The notes beneath the pieces were generated by a model. It did not search any database. It was not told the origin of the DNA and worked only from the letters and a program-made list of their open reading frames with translations. A program made the position numbers and the translations under genes. This document shows, piece by piece, positions 27,791 through 37,165 of a stretch of 64,000 nt of DNA (position 1 is its first letter; each line of letters opens with the position of its first letter). This stretch comes from Aphodosoma sp045631465. GTDB taxonomy: Bacteria > Bacteroidota > Bacteroidia > Bacteroidales > Paludibacteraceae. The stretch covers positions 62,001 through 126,000 of the forward strand of contig JAZQUV010000044.1 of the NCBI GenBank assembly GCA_045631465.1, given 5' to 3'.

Positions 27791-29493
27791 ATAGTAAATT
27801 TATTTATAAATTTCACAAATCCTACACCCATTATATTCTTAATATCGTCATCCGAATATCCTCGACGAATCAATTCCATCGTGATATTTATCAATTCGCT
27901 CGAATCATTACAACCTAACACTCCACCGCCACCATCAAAGTCCGAACCTATGCCAACCGACTCACTTCCAACCAATTTCACCATATGGTCTATATGGTCA
28001 CAAATCGTATTTATATCTGCGCGACCATCTTTAGCTAGGAAATAATTATATAGGCACACGTGTATTCTACCTCCACTCTGTGCCAATTTCACTATCAATT
28101 CATCGCTCATATTTCGCGCATGGTCACACAATGCCTTTGCCGACGTATGCGTTGCTATAATTGGCTGACTACTAAACTCTATCGCTTGCTCAATAGTCGA
28201 ATCTGCCGCGTGCGACACATCCACCATCATGCCCAATCTATTCATCTCTCTAATCACCTCGTGCCCAAAATCCGACAATCCTCCGTGCGTACCTTTGCCG
28301 CGTGCTGAGTCACACAAATCATTATCGCCATTATGACAAAGTGTGATATAACGCACTCCCATATCATAGAATTTCTGCACATTGCCTATATCACCTGCCA
28401 ATGCAAATCCATTCTCAAGTCCGAAACAAACATTCACCGACTGCGCTTCTAGTCCCGACAATTGAGTGTTAAACTTCACTTTTTCAGGATATCTATCCAC
28501 CTGCTCGCGCAAACGATTGAATGTCTCCACCGCCACATCATGCGCCTCCTGTGATTTTTGCTTATAATCAACATCCTCGAGCGACACTTGCGGCAAATAT
28601 GCCACCATAAAGGTCAACGCCACATCGCCCTGGCGCATCTTCACAAAGTCCACCTTCACTTCTTCTGCATCCTGACGCACTCCTAGGTCTGTCGTTTCTG
28701 TCCACACCATTGGCGTATCTGTGTGTGTATCAACCACTGGCGACGTACGATGCAACTCGCGTGCCCGCCCATACACCTCTGCCTCTGCCATCAACCAATC
28801 AAACAATGCCTTTTGCTCTGGATGCTCTTTATACAAATTCTCTGGGTGCCATTGCACACCAATCATCTTATATCCTGGCACCTCTATTGCCTCTACTATA
28901 CTATCTGGCGCAAATCCCACTGCACGACACGATGGCGCTATCTTTCTCAACGACTGATGATGAAACGTATTCACTCCAACCACTCGCTTACCCATCACCT
29001 TCGCAATCAACGACCCCGGAGCCAATTCCACCTCATGAGCCACCTCACTACGAGGCTGATCTCCTTGTGAATGAGCCAACAACGCCTCCGAATTCTCTAT
29101 CTGTGTATAAATATCTTGATAAATATCTCCACCAAACTCAATATTCATCGCCTGCATACCTCTACAAATACCCAACACTGGCATACAACGCTGACGCGCC
29201 AATCGCACCAATGCCAAGTCAAATTCATCTCTCAACGCACAAGGTTTACCACTCTGTGGCATCAACTCCTCGCCCCAATATTTAGGGTCAATATCACCGC
29301 CGCCAGTCAATAGCAAACCATCAACCATATCAAGCAAGTTATTCAATATCTGCTCATTATCTGTCACCGGAAACACCACTGGCGTAGCACCTGCATCTAT
29401 AATACATTGCACATAGGCAGGCACCAATCGATGCGCCTCCTCCCACCATCCCGACGAAACACCAATCTTCAATTTAAATTCCTCATTCCTCAT
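27787..29493 (-). CDS. Fusion of class I glutamine amidotransferase-like peptidase (C26) and membrane dipeptidase (M19)
   Basis: 568 residues. Residues about 8-245 match gamma-glutamyl hydrolase/PuuD-like C26 peptidases: GLLLTGGGDIDP, nucleophile GICRGMQAMN and GVQWHPE. Residues about 255-568 match renal-dipeptidase M19 enzymes: VVDTHTDTP (metal site), LENGFAL, DVSHAADST, THTSAKAL and GIGSDFDGG. Both active sites look complete and there is no signal peptide. The fusion suggests sequential hydrolysis of gamma-glutamyl peptides and the dipeptides released, possibly cell-wall peptides. The start codon lies within a GAATGAG-type 7-bp repeat, so the true start is not certain. Confidence 0.88.
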   Translation of the reverse strand: MRNEEFKLKIGVSSGWWEEAHRLVPAYVQCIIDAGATPVVFPVTDNEQILNNLLDMVDGLLLTGGGDIDPKYWGEELMPQSGKPCALRDEFDLALVRLARQRCMPVLGICRGMQAMNIEFGGDIYQDIYTQIENSEALLAHSQGDQPRSEVAHEVELAPGSLIAKVMGKRVVGVNTFHHQSLRKIAPSCRAVGFAPDSIVEAIEVPGYKMIGVQWHPENLYKEHPEQKALFDWLMAEAEVYGRARELHRTSPVVDTHTDTPMVWTETTDLGVRQDAEEVKVDFVKMRQGDVALTFMVAYLPQVSLEDVDYKQKSQEAHDVAVETFNRLREQVDRYPEKVKFNTQLSGLEAQSVNVCFGLENGFALAGDIGNVQKFYDMGVRYITLCHNGDNDLCDSARGKGTHGGLSDFGHEVIREMNRLGMMVDVSHAADSTIEQAIEFSSQPIIATHTSAKALCDHARNMSDELIVKLAQSGGRIHVCLYNYFLAKDGRADINTICDHIDHMVKLVGSESVGIGSDFDGGGGVLGCNDSSELINITMELIRRGYSDDDIKNIMGVGFVKFINKFTI

Positions 29494-29502
29494 TCCTCAT
29501 TA
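29478..29502. repeat. Heptanucleotide repeat spanning a start codon
   Basis: Three to four ATTCCTC units (minus strand GAGGAAT). They supply the ATG and the first codons (MRNEEF) of the C26-M19 gene, plus AGGA strings. The same family is found at 15950-15975 and 50532-50565. Confidence 0.75.
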
Positions 29503-30819
29503 TTATTTATATTTTATCCATTTAATTAACTCTTTCACCGTCGGCTTCTTGCCATACATCAATATACCAACTCTATATATCTTTGCCGACAACCATATAG
29601 TACCCACAATCGTCAACGCCAAAAACCCAAGCGACAAACCCAACTGCCACACTGGCACATCAAACGGCACCCTCACCATCATCACTATTGGCGACGTAAA
29701 TGGTATCATCGAGCACCAAAACGCCAATGGCCCATCCGGATTCTCTGCGCTATACATTCCTGCATACAACGCAAACAACACAATTATCGTAATTGGCGTC
29801 ATAAATTGACTCGTATCCGACTCATTATCCACCGATGCCCCGATTGCCGCAAACATCGACGAATACAACAAATATCCACCTACAAAATACACCAAAAACA
29901 TCACTGCCACAAATCCCCAATCAATCGACCACAACACCTCAAAATGCTCCCCTAATGCCGACACCTCTTGCATCTCTACAGTCATTCCCGCCGCGGGACC
30001 ACCTTGCAATCCCGACATATCAATCCCCATCACTCCCATTGCCACACCCACTATCATCATCGTCAACACCGCCCACAAAACCATCTGGGTCAAGCACGTA
30101 AGCCCCACTGCAATAATCTTTCCCCACATCAACTCCCACGGTCTCACCGAGCACACCATCACCTCCACAATCCTATTCACCTTCTCTTGCACCACCGAAT
30201 TCATCACCTGCGACCCACTCACAAATATAAACATATATATCAACATCGTAGCCAATATACCAACTATCGACGCTATATCCGAATCCGACGACGTCACTCC
30301 CTCATCGCTCAACTTATACGTCTTCGCCCTCACATCCACTCTCGCATCATCAATCATCTCCTTCAACTTCGGAATGTTATACGATGCCAACTTCTGCTCC
30401 TCAACATAATTCTCCAACGCCGACTCTATAAACCTACGAACACTGCTCGGAAACTGCTTCTGACTATAAATCGTCACAGCATTCGCCCCCACCGACAAAT
30501 CATCATCTATTATCACAAATGCCATATATTCCGACTCCTCAGGGAATATCGACGTATCAAACCGCAACTCTGGAGCCTCATCCACCACCTCAAAAACACA
30601 ATCCTCACACTCCAACCCATCAAACAATTCCACATACAACCCCGTCTGATCCACCACAGCCACCACTCTCTCCTCATCATCCTTTATCGACGCTAACCAA
30701 ATAGGCACAACAATCAACGCTGCCATCAAAACCGGTGTCAAAAAAGTCATCCACAAAAACGACTTTTTCACTACCCGATTCCGATATTCACGCAAAATTA
30801 TCAAACCAATTTTCGACAT
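29503..30819 (-). CDS. ABC-2 type transporter permease (NatB-like)
   Basis: 438 residues. One N-terminal transmembrane helix (SFLWMTFLTPVLMAALIVVP), a large extracytoplasmic domain (about residues 50-180), then about five to six C-terminal helices with the family segment MNSVVQEKVNRIVEVMVCSV. This is the layout of sodium-efflux-type NatB permeases. The cognate ATPase is not visible next to it in this window. It lies 10 bp upstream of the C26-M19 gene. Confidence 0.85.
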   Translation of the reverse strand: MSKIGLIILREYRNRVVKKSFLWMTFLTPVLMAALIVVPIWLASIKDDEERVVAVVDQTGLYVELFDGLECEDCVFEVVDEAPELRFDTSIFPEESEYMAFVIIDDDLSVGANAVTIYSQKQFPSSVRRFIESALENYVEEQKLASYNIPKLKEMIDDARVDVRAKTYKLSDEGVTSSDSDIASIVGILATMLIYMFIFVSGSQVMNSVVQEKVNRIVEVMVCSVRPWELMWGKIIAVGLTCLTQMVLWAVLTMMIVGVAMGVMGIDMSGLQGGPAAGMTVEMQEVSALGEHFEVLWSIDWGFVAVMFLVYFVGGYLLYSSMFAAIGASVDNESDTSQFMTPITIIVLFALYAGMYSAENPDGPLAFWCSMIPFTSPIVMMVRVPFDVPVWQLGLSLGFLALTIVGTIWLSAKIYRVGILMYGKKPTVKELIKWIKYK

Positions 30820-30833
30820 ACCATCAATATTTA

Positions 30834-32417
30834 CTACAACAAAATTTTATAAGTATAACCATTTTCAAAATGAATCAAATATACTCCACTCGGCAATATT
30901 ATTTGTTGTTCTCTCCCCGAATAAACGACCTTACCATCACTATTTAAAACACGAAAACTCAAATCATTATTCTCAACGAAAAGCACATTATCCTTAGAAT
31001 ATATATTAAATTGATTCTCCTCAACCTTTTCTACTGACACACCCTTTTCAGCAAAAATAGCACAAAGCATTGTATCTTTTTGTAAATTTATAGTACGCGG
31101 ATTTTCTTTATTTCCATCTGACCATTCTACAAATTCATAAGCACCAAAATAAGAAAAAGCTTCCACAGTAGCCACATTATCATCACAATTTGGCATCTTA
31201 TGATATTTTATGTTACCCAAAGCTACTCTTTCTATAAATAAATCATCAACATAATAATTAGTGTACAAATTTAACGAATAATTATTTTCTGTTAAATTAT
31301 AACGTCTATACGGCAACGAAAATGCATTATAATCTTCCTTACAACCGCACGACACCTGAATTTCACAATCCTCCATTAATCCACTTAAAGCATTATCTGC
31401 CAATAACGGATGCGTTGGAGCATCAATAACAAAAGAAGAAATATGTGGTGCACTTCCCATACTCCCATTAAAAGCATAAGAGCCTATTTTACTCACCGAC
31501 TTACCCAACTTCACCGTCGTTAAATAAACACAACCCGCAAATGCTGAATTAGGAATCTCTTCTACACCATCTCCCACAACTACACTAATCAATCCACAAT
31601 CCTTAAAACACCCAGAACCTAATATTTTAACTGAATTAGGAATAACAATTTTCAACAAATGCTGACAACCATTAAAAGCCCAATAACCAATTTTTTCTAA
31701 TTTACCAGGCAAAACAACCTCTTCTAAATTATAACAATGAGAAAAGCACTCATCGCCTATTGAAATCACTTTTTCAGGCATTTTCCCCACCGTAATTAAA
31801 TTATAACACTGATAAAAAGCTCCTGCCCCTATTTCCTCTAAATCAGATGGTAATGCAACCGATTTCAATTGAATTTGTCCAGAAAAAGCCCAAGGCGATA
31901 TATAAGTTGTCGTATTTTTTATATCAATATGTGTTCCGTCTGGAATTTCTCCTTTATACACATACAACACATCATTAATATAAACACAACCATCAGGCAA
32001 AGAATTATACCACAATGTATTAGAAAAAGCGTTAGCACCTACATATTTAACACTTTGTGGAAAATTAACATTTGACAAAGAAACGCAACCATCAAAAGCC
32101 AAACCTTCTATTGAAATGACACCTTCTGGAATTACCACATCAGTCAAAGATTCACACTTATAAAAAGCATAAGAACCAATTGCTATAACTTTATATACTC
32201 GACCATTAAATTCAACTGACGATGGCACTTCAACCGAACCTGAATACGAACCAATCCCCTCCATTTCATAAGGACGACCTGTCGATTTATTCGTAACAAC
32301 CGCCGTCATATCATCCTCATTCAAATTATAATAAATTCCATCTACAATAGCATCATAAGCTCTTGTATCTACCAATATCACAACAAAGCAAATAACAAAA
32401 AATACTAACTTTTTCAT
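30834..32417 (-). CDS. BspA-type leucine-rich repeat surface protein with C-terminal sorting tail
   Basis: 527 residues from the ATG at 32417 (MKKLVFFVICFVVILVDTRA, a signal peptide). A longer upstream reading starts inside a dispersed repeat and is rejected. Residues about 60-370 are LRR_5/BspA-like repeats of the form AFxxCxxLxxVxIPxxVxxI (for example GSYAFYKCESLTDVVIPEG). The last 70 residues (FRVLNSDGKVVYSG...GVYLIHFENGYTYKILL) resemble a type IX sorting domain. BspA proteins mediate adhesion in oral and gut Bacteroidota. Its AT content is higher than its neighbours', which hints at transfer or rapid change. Confidence 0.85.
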   Translation of the reverse strand: MKKLVFFVICFVVILVDTRAYDAIVDGIYYNLNEDDMTAVVTNKSTGRPYEMEGIGSYSGSVEVPSSVEFNGRVYKVIAIGSYAFYKCESLTDVVIPEGVISIEGLAFDGCVSLSNVNFPQSVKYVGANAFSNTLWYNSLPDGCVYINDVLYVYKGEIPDGTHIDIKNTTTYISPWAFSGQIQLKSVALPSDLEEIGAGAFYQCYNLITVGKMPEKVISIGDECFSHCYNLEEVVLPGKLEKIGYWAFNGCQHLLKIVIPNSVKILGSGCFKDCGLISVVVGDGVEEIPNSAFAGCVYLTTVKLGKSVSKIGSYAFNGSMGSAPHISSFVIDAPTHPLLADNALSGLMEDCEIQVSCGCKEDYNAFSLPYRRYNLTENNYSLNLYTNYYVDDLFIERVALGNIKYHKMPNCDDNVATVEAFSYFGAYEFVEWSDGNKENPRTINLQKDTMLCAIFAEKGVSVEKVEENQFNIYSKDNVLFVENNDLSFRVLNSDGKVVYSGREQQIILPSGVYLIHFENGYTYKILL

Positions 32418-32433
32418 AATAAAAAAACTCTCA

Positions 32434-32536
32434 AAAAATACAATAAGTCCCCCAAACTTTAAATATATGATAGAGCAACCTGCAAGCAACCCTCACCCTA
32501 CCTTCACAACCCCCTCTAAAATACAATAAGCCCCCC
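32434..32536. repeat. Interspersed repeat element with direct-repeat flanks
   Basis: The core at 32454-32508 matches 17001-17055, including AGCAACCTGCAAGCAACC. It is flanked by TACAATAAGTCCCCC (32439-32453) and TACAATAAGCCCCCC (32522-32536). The copy at 17 kb has the same plan with unrelated flanking repeats. Confidence 0.7.
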
Positions 32537-32539
32537 TCT

Positions 32540-33952
32540 CTACAACAACGGCGAAATCAACCGCGCCAACGACTCCACATATCTCTTATACCACTTCCTA
32601 TGACGCCAAAGATTCACATTCAACTGACGCGACGACTCCATATCCCGCTCAAATCCCTCAACCAAACATCTCGCCGTCTTCTCGCCATACACAAACGCCG
32701 CAATCTCAAAATTCTGCTCATACGACCTATGGTCCATATTCGCCGTACCAACTATCGACAAATAACCATCCACCACAATCGCCTTCGAATGCAAGAAATT
32801 ATGCTGATAATAATACACCTCAACACCTGCTCTCAACAACGCCTCAATATAACTACGTCCTGCCGCCGCAACAATCCTCGAATCATTACATTCCGGTATC
32901 ATCACTCTCACCCTAACGCCCGACAATGCCGCCGACACCAGCGCATTAGTCACCGCCTCAGGAGGCATATAATATGGTGTATGAATCAAAATCTCCTTCT
33001 CCGCCTTCGATATCGCCGACACAACGCCGTGCATAATACTCTTCCAATCCGAATCTGGTCCCGACGTAACCACCTGCACCTTCTCTCCATCCTCAAAATA
33101 AGGCACTTCAGGATAATATTTCTTATCCGTCACAACCCTACCATCCACAAAACTCCAATCCACCAAAAATGAATACTGCATCGAATGCACCGCCGGACCC
33201 TCTACTCTCACAAACGTATCGCGCCACAAACCCAATCCATTGCCCCAACGATAACGCTCTGCCAAATTCATCCCCCCTGTATAAGCCACTCGACCATCCA
33301 CCACAACCAACTTCCGATGATTTCTATAATTCAACAACGTAAACCTAAAAAAATTATCCGCCGCCAAAAACGGATGAACAAACGCCCCCGCATTTCTCAA
33401 CGACATCCGCCACGCAATAGGCAACTTCCATCCGCCCAAATAGTCATAAATCACCCTCACTCTCACTCCCTCACGAGCCTTTCGCTCCAACAACTCTCTG
33501 AATCTATTCCCAAGCTTATCATTCTCAATAATATAAAACTCCACGTGAATATGCTCCTTCGCCGCCTCAATATCATTATAAAGCGACTTGAACGCATCCG
33601 CACCCGTAGTAAAAACATCAACCCTATTCCCATCCAACACCCTAGCACCATCCGTCTCTGTCAACAAATTCGCCACCTTATCAAACCTCTCTAAATCATC
33701 CGAATAACGAACCGGAATATCAAGATTCGGAAAACGCAACTTATTATTAATTATCTTCTTACGACGAAAATTCTGACCAATAAACACATACAACACAATA
33801 CCCACAACAGGCAACAAAATCATAATCATAATCCAAGCAAGGGTCTTCACTGGGTTACGATTTTCCAACAAAATAGCCGTCAACACCACCAACGCAGCGT
33901 AAACATACAATGCCGTAAAAGCATAATAAACTATTTGCCAGAATAATTCCAT
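32540..33952 (-). CDS. cls: Cardiolipin synthase (phospholipase D family)
   Basis: 470 residues. Two N-terminal membrane helices (IVYYAFTALYVYAALVVLTA; LAWIMIMILLPVVGIVLYVF), then two PLD HKD motifs, HRKLVVVDGRVAYTGGMN and HSKAIVVDGYLSIVGTANMD. It makes cardiolipin from phosphatidylglycerol at the inner membrane. Length is normal. Adjacent to ribD with no obvious link. Confidence 0.94.
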   Translation of the reverse strand: MELFWQIVYYAFTALYVYAALVVLTAILLENRNPVKTLAWIMIMILLPVVGIVLYVFIGQNFRRKKIINNKLRFPNLDIPVRYSDDLERFDKVANLLTETDGARVLDGNRVDVFTTGADAFKSLYNDIEAAKEHIHVEFYIIENDKLGNRFRELLERKAREGVRVRVIYDYLGGWKLPIAWRMSLRNAGAFVHPFLAADNFFRFTLLNYRNHRKLVVVDGRVAYTGGMNLAERYRWGNGLGLWRDTFVRVEGPAVHSMQYSFLVDWSFVDGRVVTDKKYYPEVPYFEDGEKVQVVTSGPDSDWKSIMHGVVSAISKAEKEILIHTPYYMPPEAVTNALVSAALSGVRVRVMIPECNDSRIVAAAGRSYIEALLRAGVEVYYYQHNFLHSKAIVVDGYLSIVGTANMDHRSYEQNFEIAAFVYGEKTARCLVEGFERDMESSRQLNVNLWRHRKWYKRYVESLARLISPLL

Positions 33953-33960
33953 ACAAAAAA

Positions 33961-34000
33961 TCTCTATACCCTATACTCTAAACTCTATACTCTATACTAT
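33961..34000. repeat. Heptanucleotide repeat, CTCTATA/CTCTAAA type, at the 3' end of ribD
   Basis: About five 7-bp units between cls and the ribD stop codon region, entering the last codons of ribD. Confidence 0.7.
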
Positions 34001-35059
34001 CTTTGGAGCTTTCACCCCATTTTGCGAAAGCTTTTGCGCTTCTTCAATTGTGCATTGTGCATTATGCATTATGCATTGAATAGAGTGCGGGCCCCGCTCC
34101 ACTCTCGCCTCATCCCACAAACCCGAATCAATCACCATCTGCAACCACTGCGCTCCCCCCTCAATAATAATCGACATCACCCCACGCTTATACAACTCAT
34201 CCATAACCGCTCTCACAACATCCCCCTCAAAATCAATCCCCACAAACTCCACATTATCCCCCGTCTGCTGCAATCTGTAATCTGTAATCTGTAATCTGTA
34301 ATCTACAAATACTATCGTTCTCGCCGCCTCATCAAAAATTCTATAATCTGCCGGCACTCTCAACGACCTATCCAACAACACACGCACCGGATTCCTACCT
34401 GTCCATTTCGTCACTGTCAAATGTGGGTCATCAAGCAAAGCCGTCTTCGTAGCCACCATAATAGCATCCTCCTCCACACGCACCTGATGATTAAGCGTCT
34501 TAGTCACCGAATTACTAATCTTTATCGGACCACTGCCCTTCTCCTCGCGGCATACATCAATTATACCATCTTCAGTTTCAGCCCACTTCAATATCACATA
34601 CGGACGATGCTTCTCTTGCACCGTCATAAACCTACGATTCAACCAGCGAGCCTCCTTTTCCATCACGCCCACAGTCACCTCAATACCCGCATCTTGCAAG
34701 ATTTTCACACCACGACCCGCCACCTTCGGATTAGGGTCAAGCGTAGCAATCACCACACGTTTCAACCCCTTACGCACGATTAAGTCAGCACAAGGCGGCG
34801 TCTTTCCCCAATGCGAACAAGGCTCAAGCGACACATACATCGTAGCCTCCCGCAATAGCGACTCATCCTCCACCGAAGCAATCGCATGAGGCTCAGCATG
34901 AGGCTCTCCCGCACGATGATGATACCCCTCACCTATGATTCGACCGTCATACACAATCACTGCCCCAACCATAGGATTAGGCGACGTTTGCCCCTCTGCC
35001 ATAGCCGCCAACTGCAAACACCGCATCATATATAATTCATCTCGAACCTCGTATTTCAT
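33992..35059 (-). CDS. ribD: Bifunctional riboflavin deaminase/reductase, carrying in-frame repeat inserts
   Basis: 355 residues. The N-terminal deaminase has the zinc motif HAEPHAIASVED and PCSHWGKTPPCADLI; the C-terminal reductase has NPVRVLLDRSLRVP and the IIEGGAQWLQ segment. It carries out the second and third steps of riboflavin synthesis. Two tandem repeats lie in frame: CTGTAAT units give ITDYRLQ (about residues 252-263), and TGCATTA units give IQCIMHNAQCTI near the C-terminus (about residues 328-339). Both fall outside the catalytic motifs. A duplicated piece of its 5' end lies at 35489-35568. Confidence 0.92.
   Translation of the reverse strand: MKYEVRDELYMMRCLQLAAMAEGQTSPNPMVGAVIVYDGRIIGEGYHHRAGEPHAEPHAIASVEDESLLREATMYVSLEPCSHWGKTPPCADLIVRKGLKRVVIATLDPNPKVAGRGVKILQDAGIEVTVGVMEKEARWLNRRFMTVQEKHRPYVILKWAETEDGIIDVCREEKGSGPIKISNSVTKTLNHQVRVEEDAIMVATKTALLDDPHLTVTKWTGRNPVRVLLDRSLRVPADYRIFDEAARTIVFVDYRLQITDYRLQQTGDNVEFVGIDFEGDVVRAVMDELYKRGVMSIIIEGGAQWLQMVIDSGLWDEARVERGPHSIQCIMHNAQCTIEEAQKLSQNGVKAPKIV
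34047..34080. repeat. Heptanucleotide repeat, GTGCATT/ATGCATT, inside ribD
   Basis: Four to five units, read in frame as IMHNAQC. The same family occurs in the signal peptide at 1755-1785 and in the membrane protein gene at 45889-45920. Confidence 0.85.
34271..34305. repeat. Heptanucleotide repeat, CTGTAAT, inside ribD
   Basis: Four perfect tandem units plus a partial, read in frame as ITDYRLQ in the linker of the reductase domain. Confidence 0.9.
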
Positions 35060-35134
35060 AACACTATACTATACACCTAAAATAATCTACAACGATAGCG
35101 ATTTTCACCCAAACAACAAAGCGTCATAACTATC

Positions 35135-35323
35135 TCACAAACCTTCAGCATCCTCATCTTTAGCATCTTCATTTGCACAAGGATAATACATCAGATAGAT
35201 TTCTCTATCACGCTCTGACCAATGACCTAAGTCTTCTACATAATAATAACCATTTTGTCTTGCTTTTTCTCTTTGAATAGCAAACCAATGATCTATATTT
35301 TCAAATAAACTTGGAGCCTTCAT
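35135..35323 (-). CDS. Small hypothetical protein of an apparent inserted cassette
   Basis: 62 residues, MKAPSLFENIDHW..., aromatic and charged, with no signal or membrane segment and no recognised family. It lies between ribD and the chimeric ribD-WG pseudogene, inside a stretch of about 526 bp bounded by an 81-bp direct repeat. A start right after the stop of the WG remnant (35344) suggests it was once downstream of that gene. It may be intact or decaying. Confidence 0.45.
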   Translation of the reverse strand: MKAPSLFENIDHWFAIQREKARQNGYYYVEDLGHWSERDREIYLMYYPCANEDAKDEDAEGL

Positions 35324-35343
35324 ATTTTACAATTTTTATTTCT

Positions 35344-35582
35344 TTAATTTATAATATTTTCTTCCAAATCAAACAACAAATACGAAGAACTTGAAGAATC
35401 ATAAACTTCAAATCTATCTTCTGTTATCATAGATATAGAGCCATATAAAGTAGGAATTATCACTTTATTATCCGAAAGTCGAATAACACCCCAACCATAG
35501 GATTAGGCGACGTTTGCCCCTCTGCCATAGCGGCTAACTGCAAACACCGCATCATATACAATTCATCTTGCGTAGCACACAT
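35344..35582 (-). pseudogene. Chimeric remnant: ribD 5' end joined to the 3' end of a WG-repeat gene
   Basis: 35489-35568 repeats 34963-35043 of ribD with about three mismatches and encodes DELYMMRCLQLAAMAEGQTS in the ribD frame from an ATG at 35582. At the GGTTGGGG junction the sequence switches to a different frame that reads WGVIRLSDNKVIIPTLYGSI and continues to a stop at 35344, the pattern of a WG repeat C-terminus. The ribD frame stops soon after the junction. Neither half is functional. Confidence 0.75.
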
Positions 35583-35633
35583 AGTTCTATACTTATAAAT
35601 TAAGCCCAACAACAAATGCTGTAGCTATACATA

Positions 35634-36059
35634 TCAATTCTTATTATTTTTGTTCCATTCTTCCAAGGTATGTTCACGACGTTCTGCTACAATGAGCAGA
35701 GCCTGGTCGCGTATATCCTCCGGAAGATCAATATTACGAAGTTGAATACTACGAATCCATCCCGCAACATCCTGCTCGCGAAGCGTATAAAAAACATTCT
35801 CAAGCATAGAAATCTGTGTTTCTGTAAACTCACATGATGGAATTCCCCTAAGAGCATCTAGCTCTTCATCGTCAAAATAAATTATCTGGTCTGTCTGCGA
35901 AAGCAAACTATCACGCTCACATACCGCATGCGAACCGCAACAATCATCTGCTATCTCTACTGGTGGTTGCTCTGGTGTTTGAGCGTTAACTCGACGCACA
36001 AAAAAGGCTACACCAACAAGGAGAATAATAAGTATAATTAAAATAATTGCTATAAACAT
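35634..36059 (-). CDS. Small membrane-anchored protein, conserved-looking, unknown function
   Basis: 141 residues. An N-terminal transmembrane helix (MFIAIILIILIILLVGVAFF) is followed by a Cys-rich DDCCGSHAVCERDSLL segment, an acidic YFDDEELDALRGIPS patch and a helical C-terminus. It directly follows the N-acyltransferase-like gene at 36083 by 23 bp, so it may belong to the lipid cluster. I do not recognise a catalytic motif. The CC and C residues could bind metal. Confidence 0.65.
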   Translation of the reverse strand: MFIAIILIILIILLVGVAFFVRRVNAQTPEQPPVEIADDCCGSHAVCERDSLLSQTDQIIYFDDEELDALRGIPSCEFTETQISMLENVFYTLREQDVAGWIRSIQLRNIDLPEDIRDQALLIVAERREHTLEEWNKNNKN

Positions 36060-36082
36060 ATCTTAGTCTACAATGAGATACA

Positions 36083-37057
36083 TTATTTAATACTAATGCG
36101 TGAAAGTTGAAGATTTTGTTTTAGACTTTCTACATAAGACACTATATGACGATTACGTTTCTCTTCATAAATATCTTTAATAGTAATAAGAATACCTGTT
36201 TCTTCTACATCGCCAAATTCATCATTAATTGCTGTACCAAATACTTTCATCGTGGCTGAAAGATTCATATATGCATTAACTAGTGGTGGTATATTTTCAC
36301 CAAGTGCACGCACTTCACGATTGAGTATCTTATAGTTCTCTTTGACCGCTTTGAGTGGAAATAAACGTTGAAGTAATGTTAGTTTACTTTCAAGTTTTAA
36401 CGGTTTATGAGGTGTAACGAGTTTTTGTTTATCTCCAAAATGGCGTTTAAGATAAAAGAGTATCATGTCGCGACCTGTCGTATTAAACGACGGATACATA
36501 GTGAATTTACCAAAGAAATATCTAATCTGTGGATATTTAACTGTCAATGCTCCAAGCCCATCCCATAGGTTGTCAAGAGCATAAAGACTTTTTGCTCCTG
36601 CCTGAGATGATTGATATTCAACTGCAACGAACGACCTACCTAGTTCAATAGTATAAGGCATATAGTCGTCGAGAAACTTCTTGGAAAAATGAAAAAGATG
36701 CGAGGTCGCAATATGAGGTTGACCATCTGCATTATATTTGATATTTTCTCCAAGAATAAAACGATAGCCACCGATGATTTCTTCGGCATCGGGATTCCAT
36801 ACGATGAGTTGCTCACATGGGGAGTCCATTGTGTCGAATTGGTCGATATCTACTTCGCATCCTGTGCCACCTCCAGCTGTACGGAATGCGATTTCGCGTA
36901 GACGTCCAATCTCGCGCATGGTGTTGGGCGAGTTGTTGGCGTTGATGATGTAGATTTCGTTGCCAGCCTTGTTGGTTGTGCGCAAAAAGCGCTCTTGTGT
37001 TAGTTCAGCTTTGATTAGTTGGCGGTCAATGGCGCTTATTATTGGTTGTTCTTGCAT
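36083..37057 (-). CDS. GNAT/OlsB-like N-acyltransferase, probable glycine-lipid enzyme (paralogue 2)
   Basis: 324 residues. The segments ANNSPNTMREIGRLREIAFR, DQFDTMDSPCEQLIVWNPDA and EIIGGYRFI are those of the OlsB/GlsB-type N-acyltransferases that put a hydroxy-fatty acid on ornithine or glycine. Closely similar over most of its length to the gene at 37305-38240. The C-terminal 100 residues are helical. A PlsC-like gene two places upstream would be the O-acyltransferase partner. In Bacteroides, glsB and glsA form this pair; which paralogue here is the true GlsB is not decidable by eye. Confidence 0.75.
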   Translation of the reverse strand: MQEQPIISAIDRQLIKAELTQERFLRTTNKAGNEIYIINANNSPNTMREIGRLREIAFRTAGGGTGCEVDIDQFDTMDSPCEQLIVWNPDAEEIIGGYRFILGENIKYNADGQPHIATSHLFHFSKKFLDDYMPYTIELGRSFVAVEYQSSQAGAKSLYALDNLWDGLGALTVKYPQIRYFFGKFTMYPSFNTTGRDMILFYLKRHFGDKQKLVTPHKPLKLESKLTLLQRLFPLKAVKENYKILNREVRALGENIPPLVNAYMNLSATMKVFGTAINDEFGDVEETGILITIKDIYEEKRNRHIVSYVESLKQNLQLSRISIK

Positions 37058-37165
37058 AGGTTTGTTTTTGTCGTTTGACTTTTTTAACAGAAGTACAAAA
37101 TCTATTTATAGGACGATTAAATTTTTTTGTATTTGAATAGTTTACGGTGGTTGACATTGTTTTTC

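Noticed and set aside
32418..32489. N-terminal extension of the BspA-like protein (MLAGCSIIYLKFGG)
   Set aside because: The same LAGCxIxYLxFG reading occurs in the repeat at 17 kb, so it is repeat sequence, and a proper signal peptide starts at 32417.
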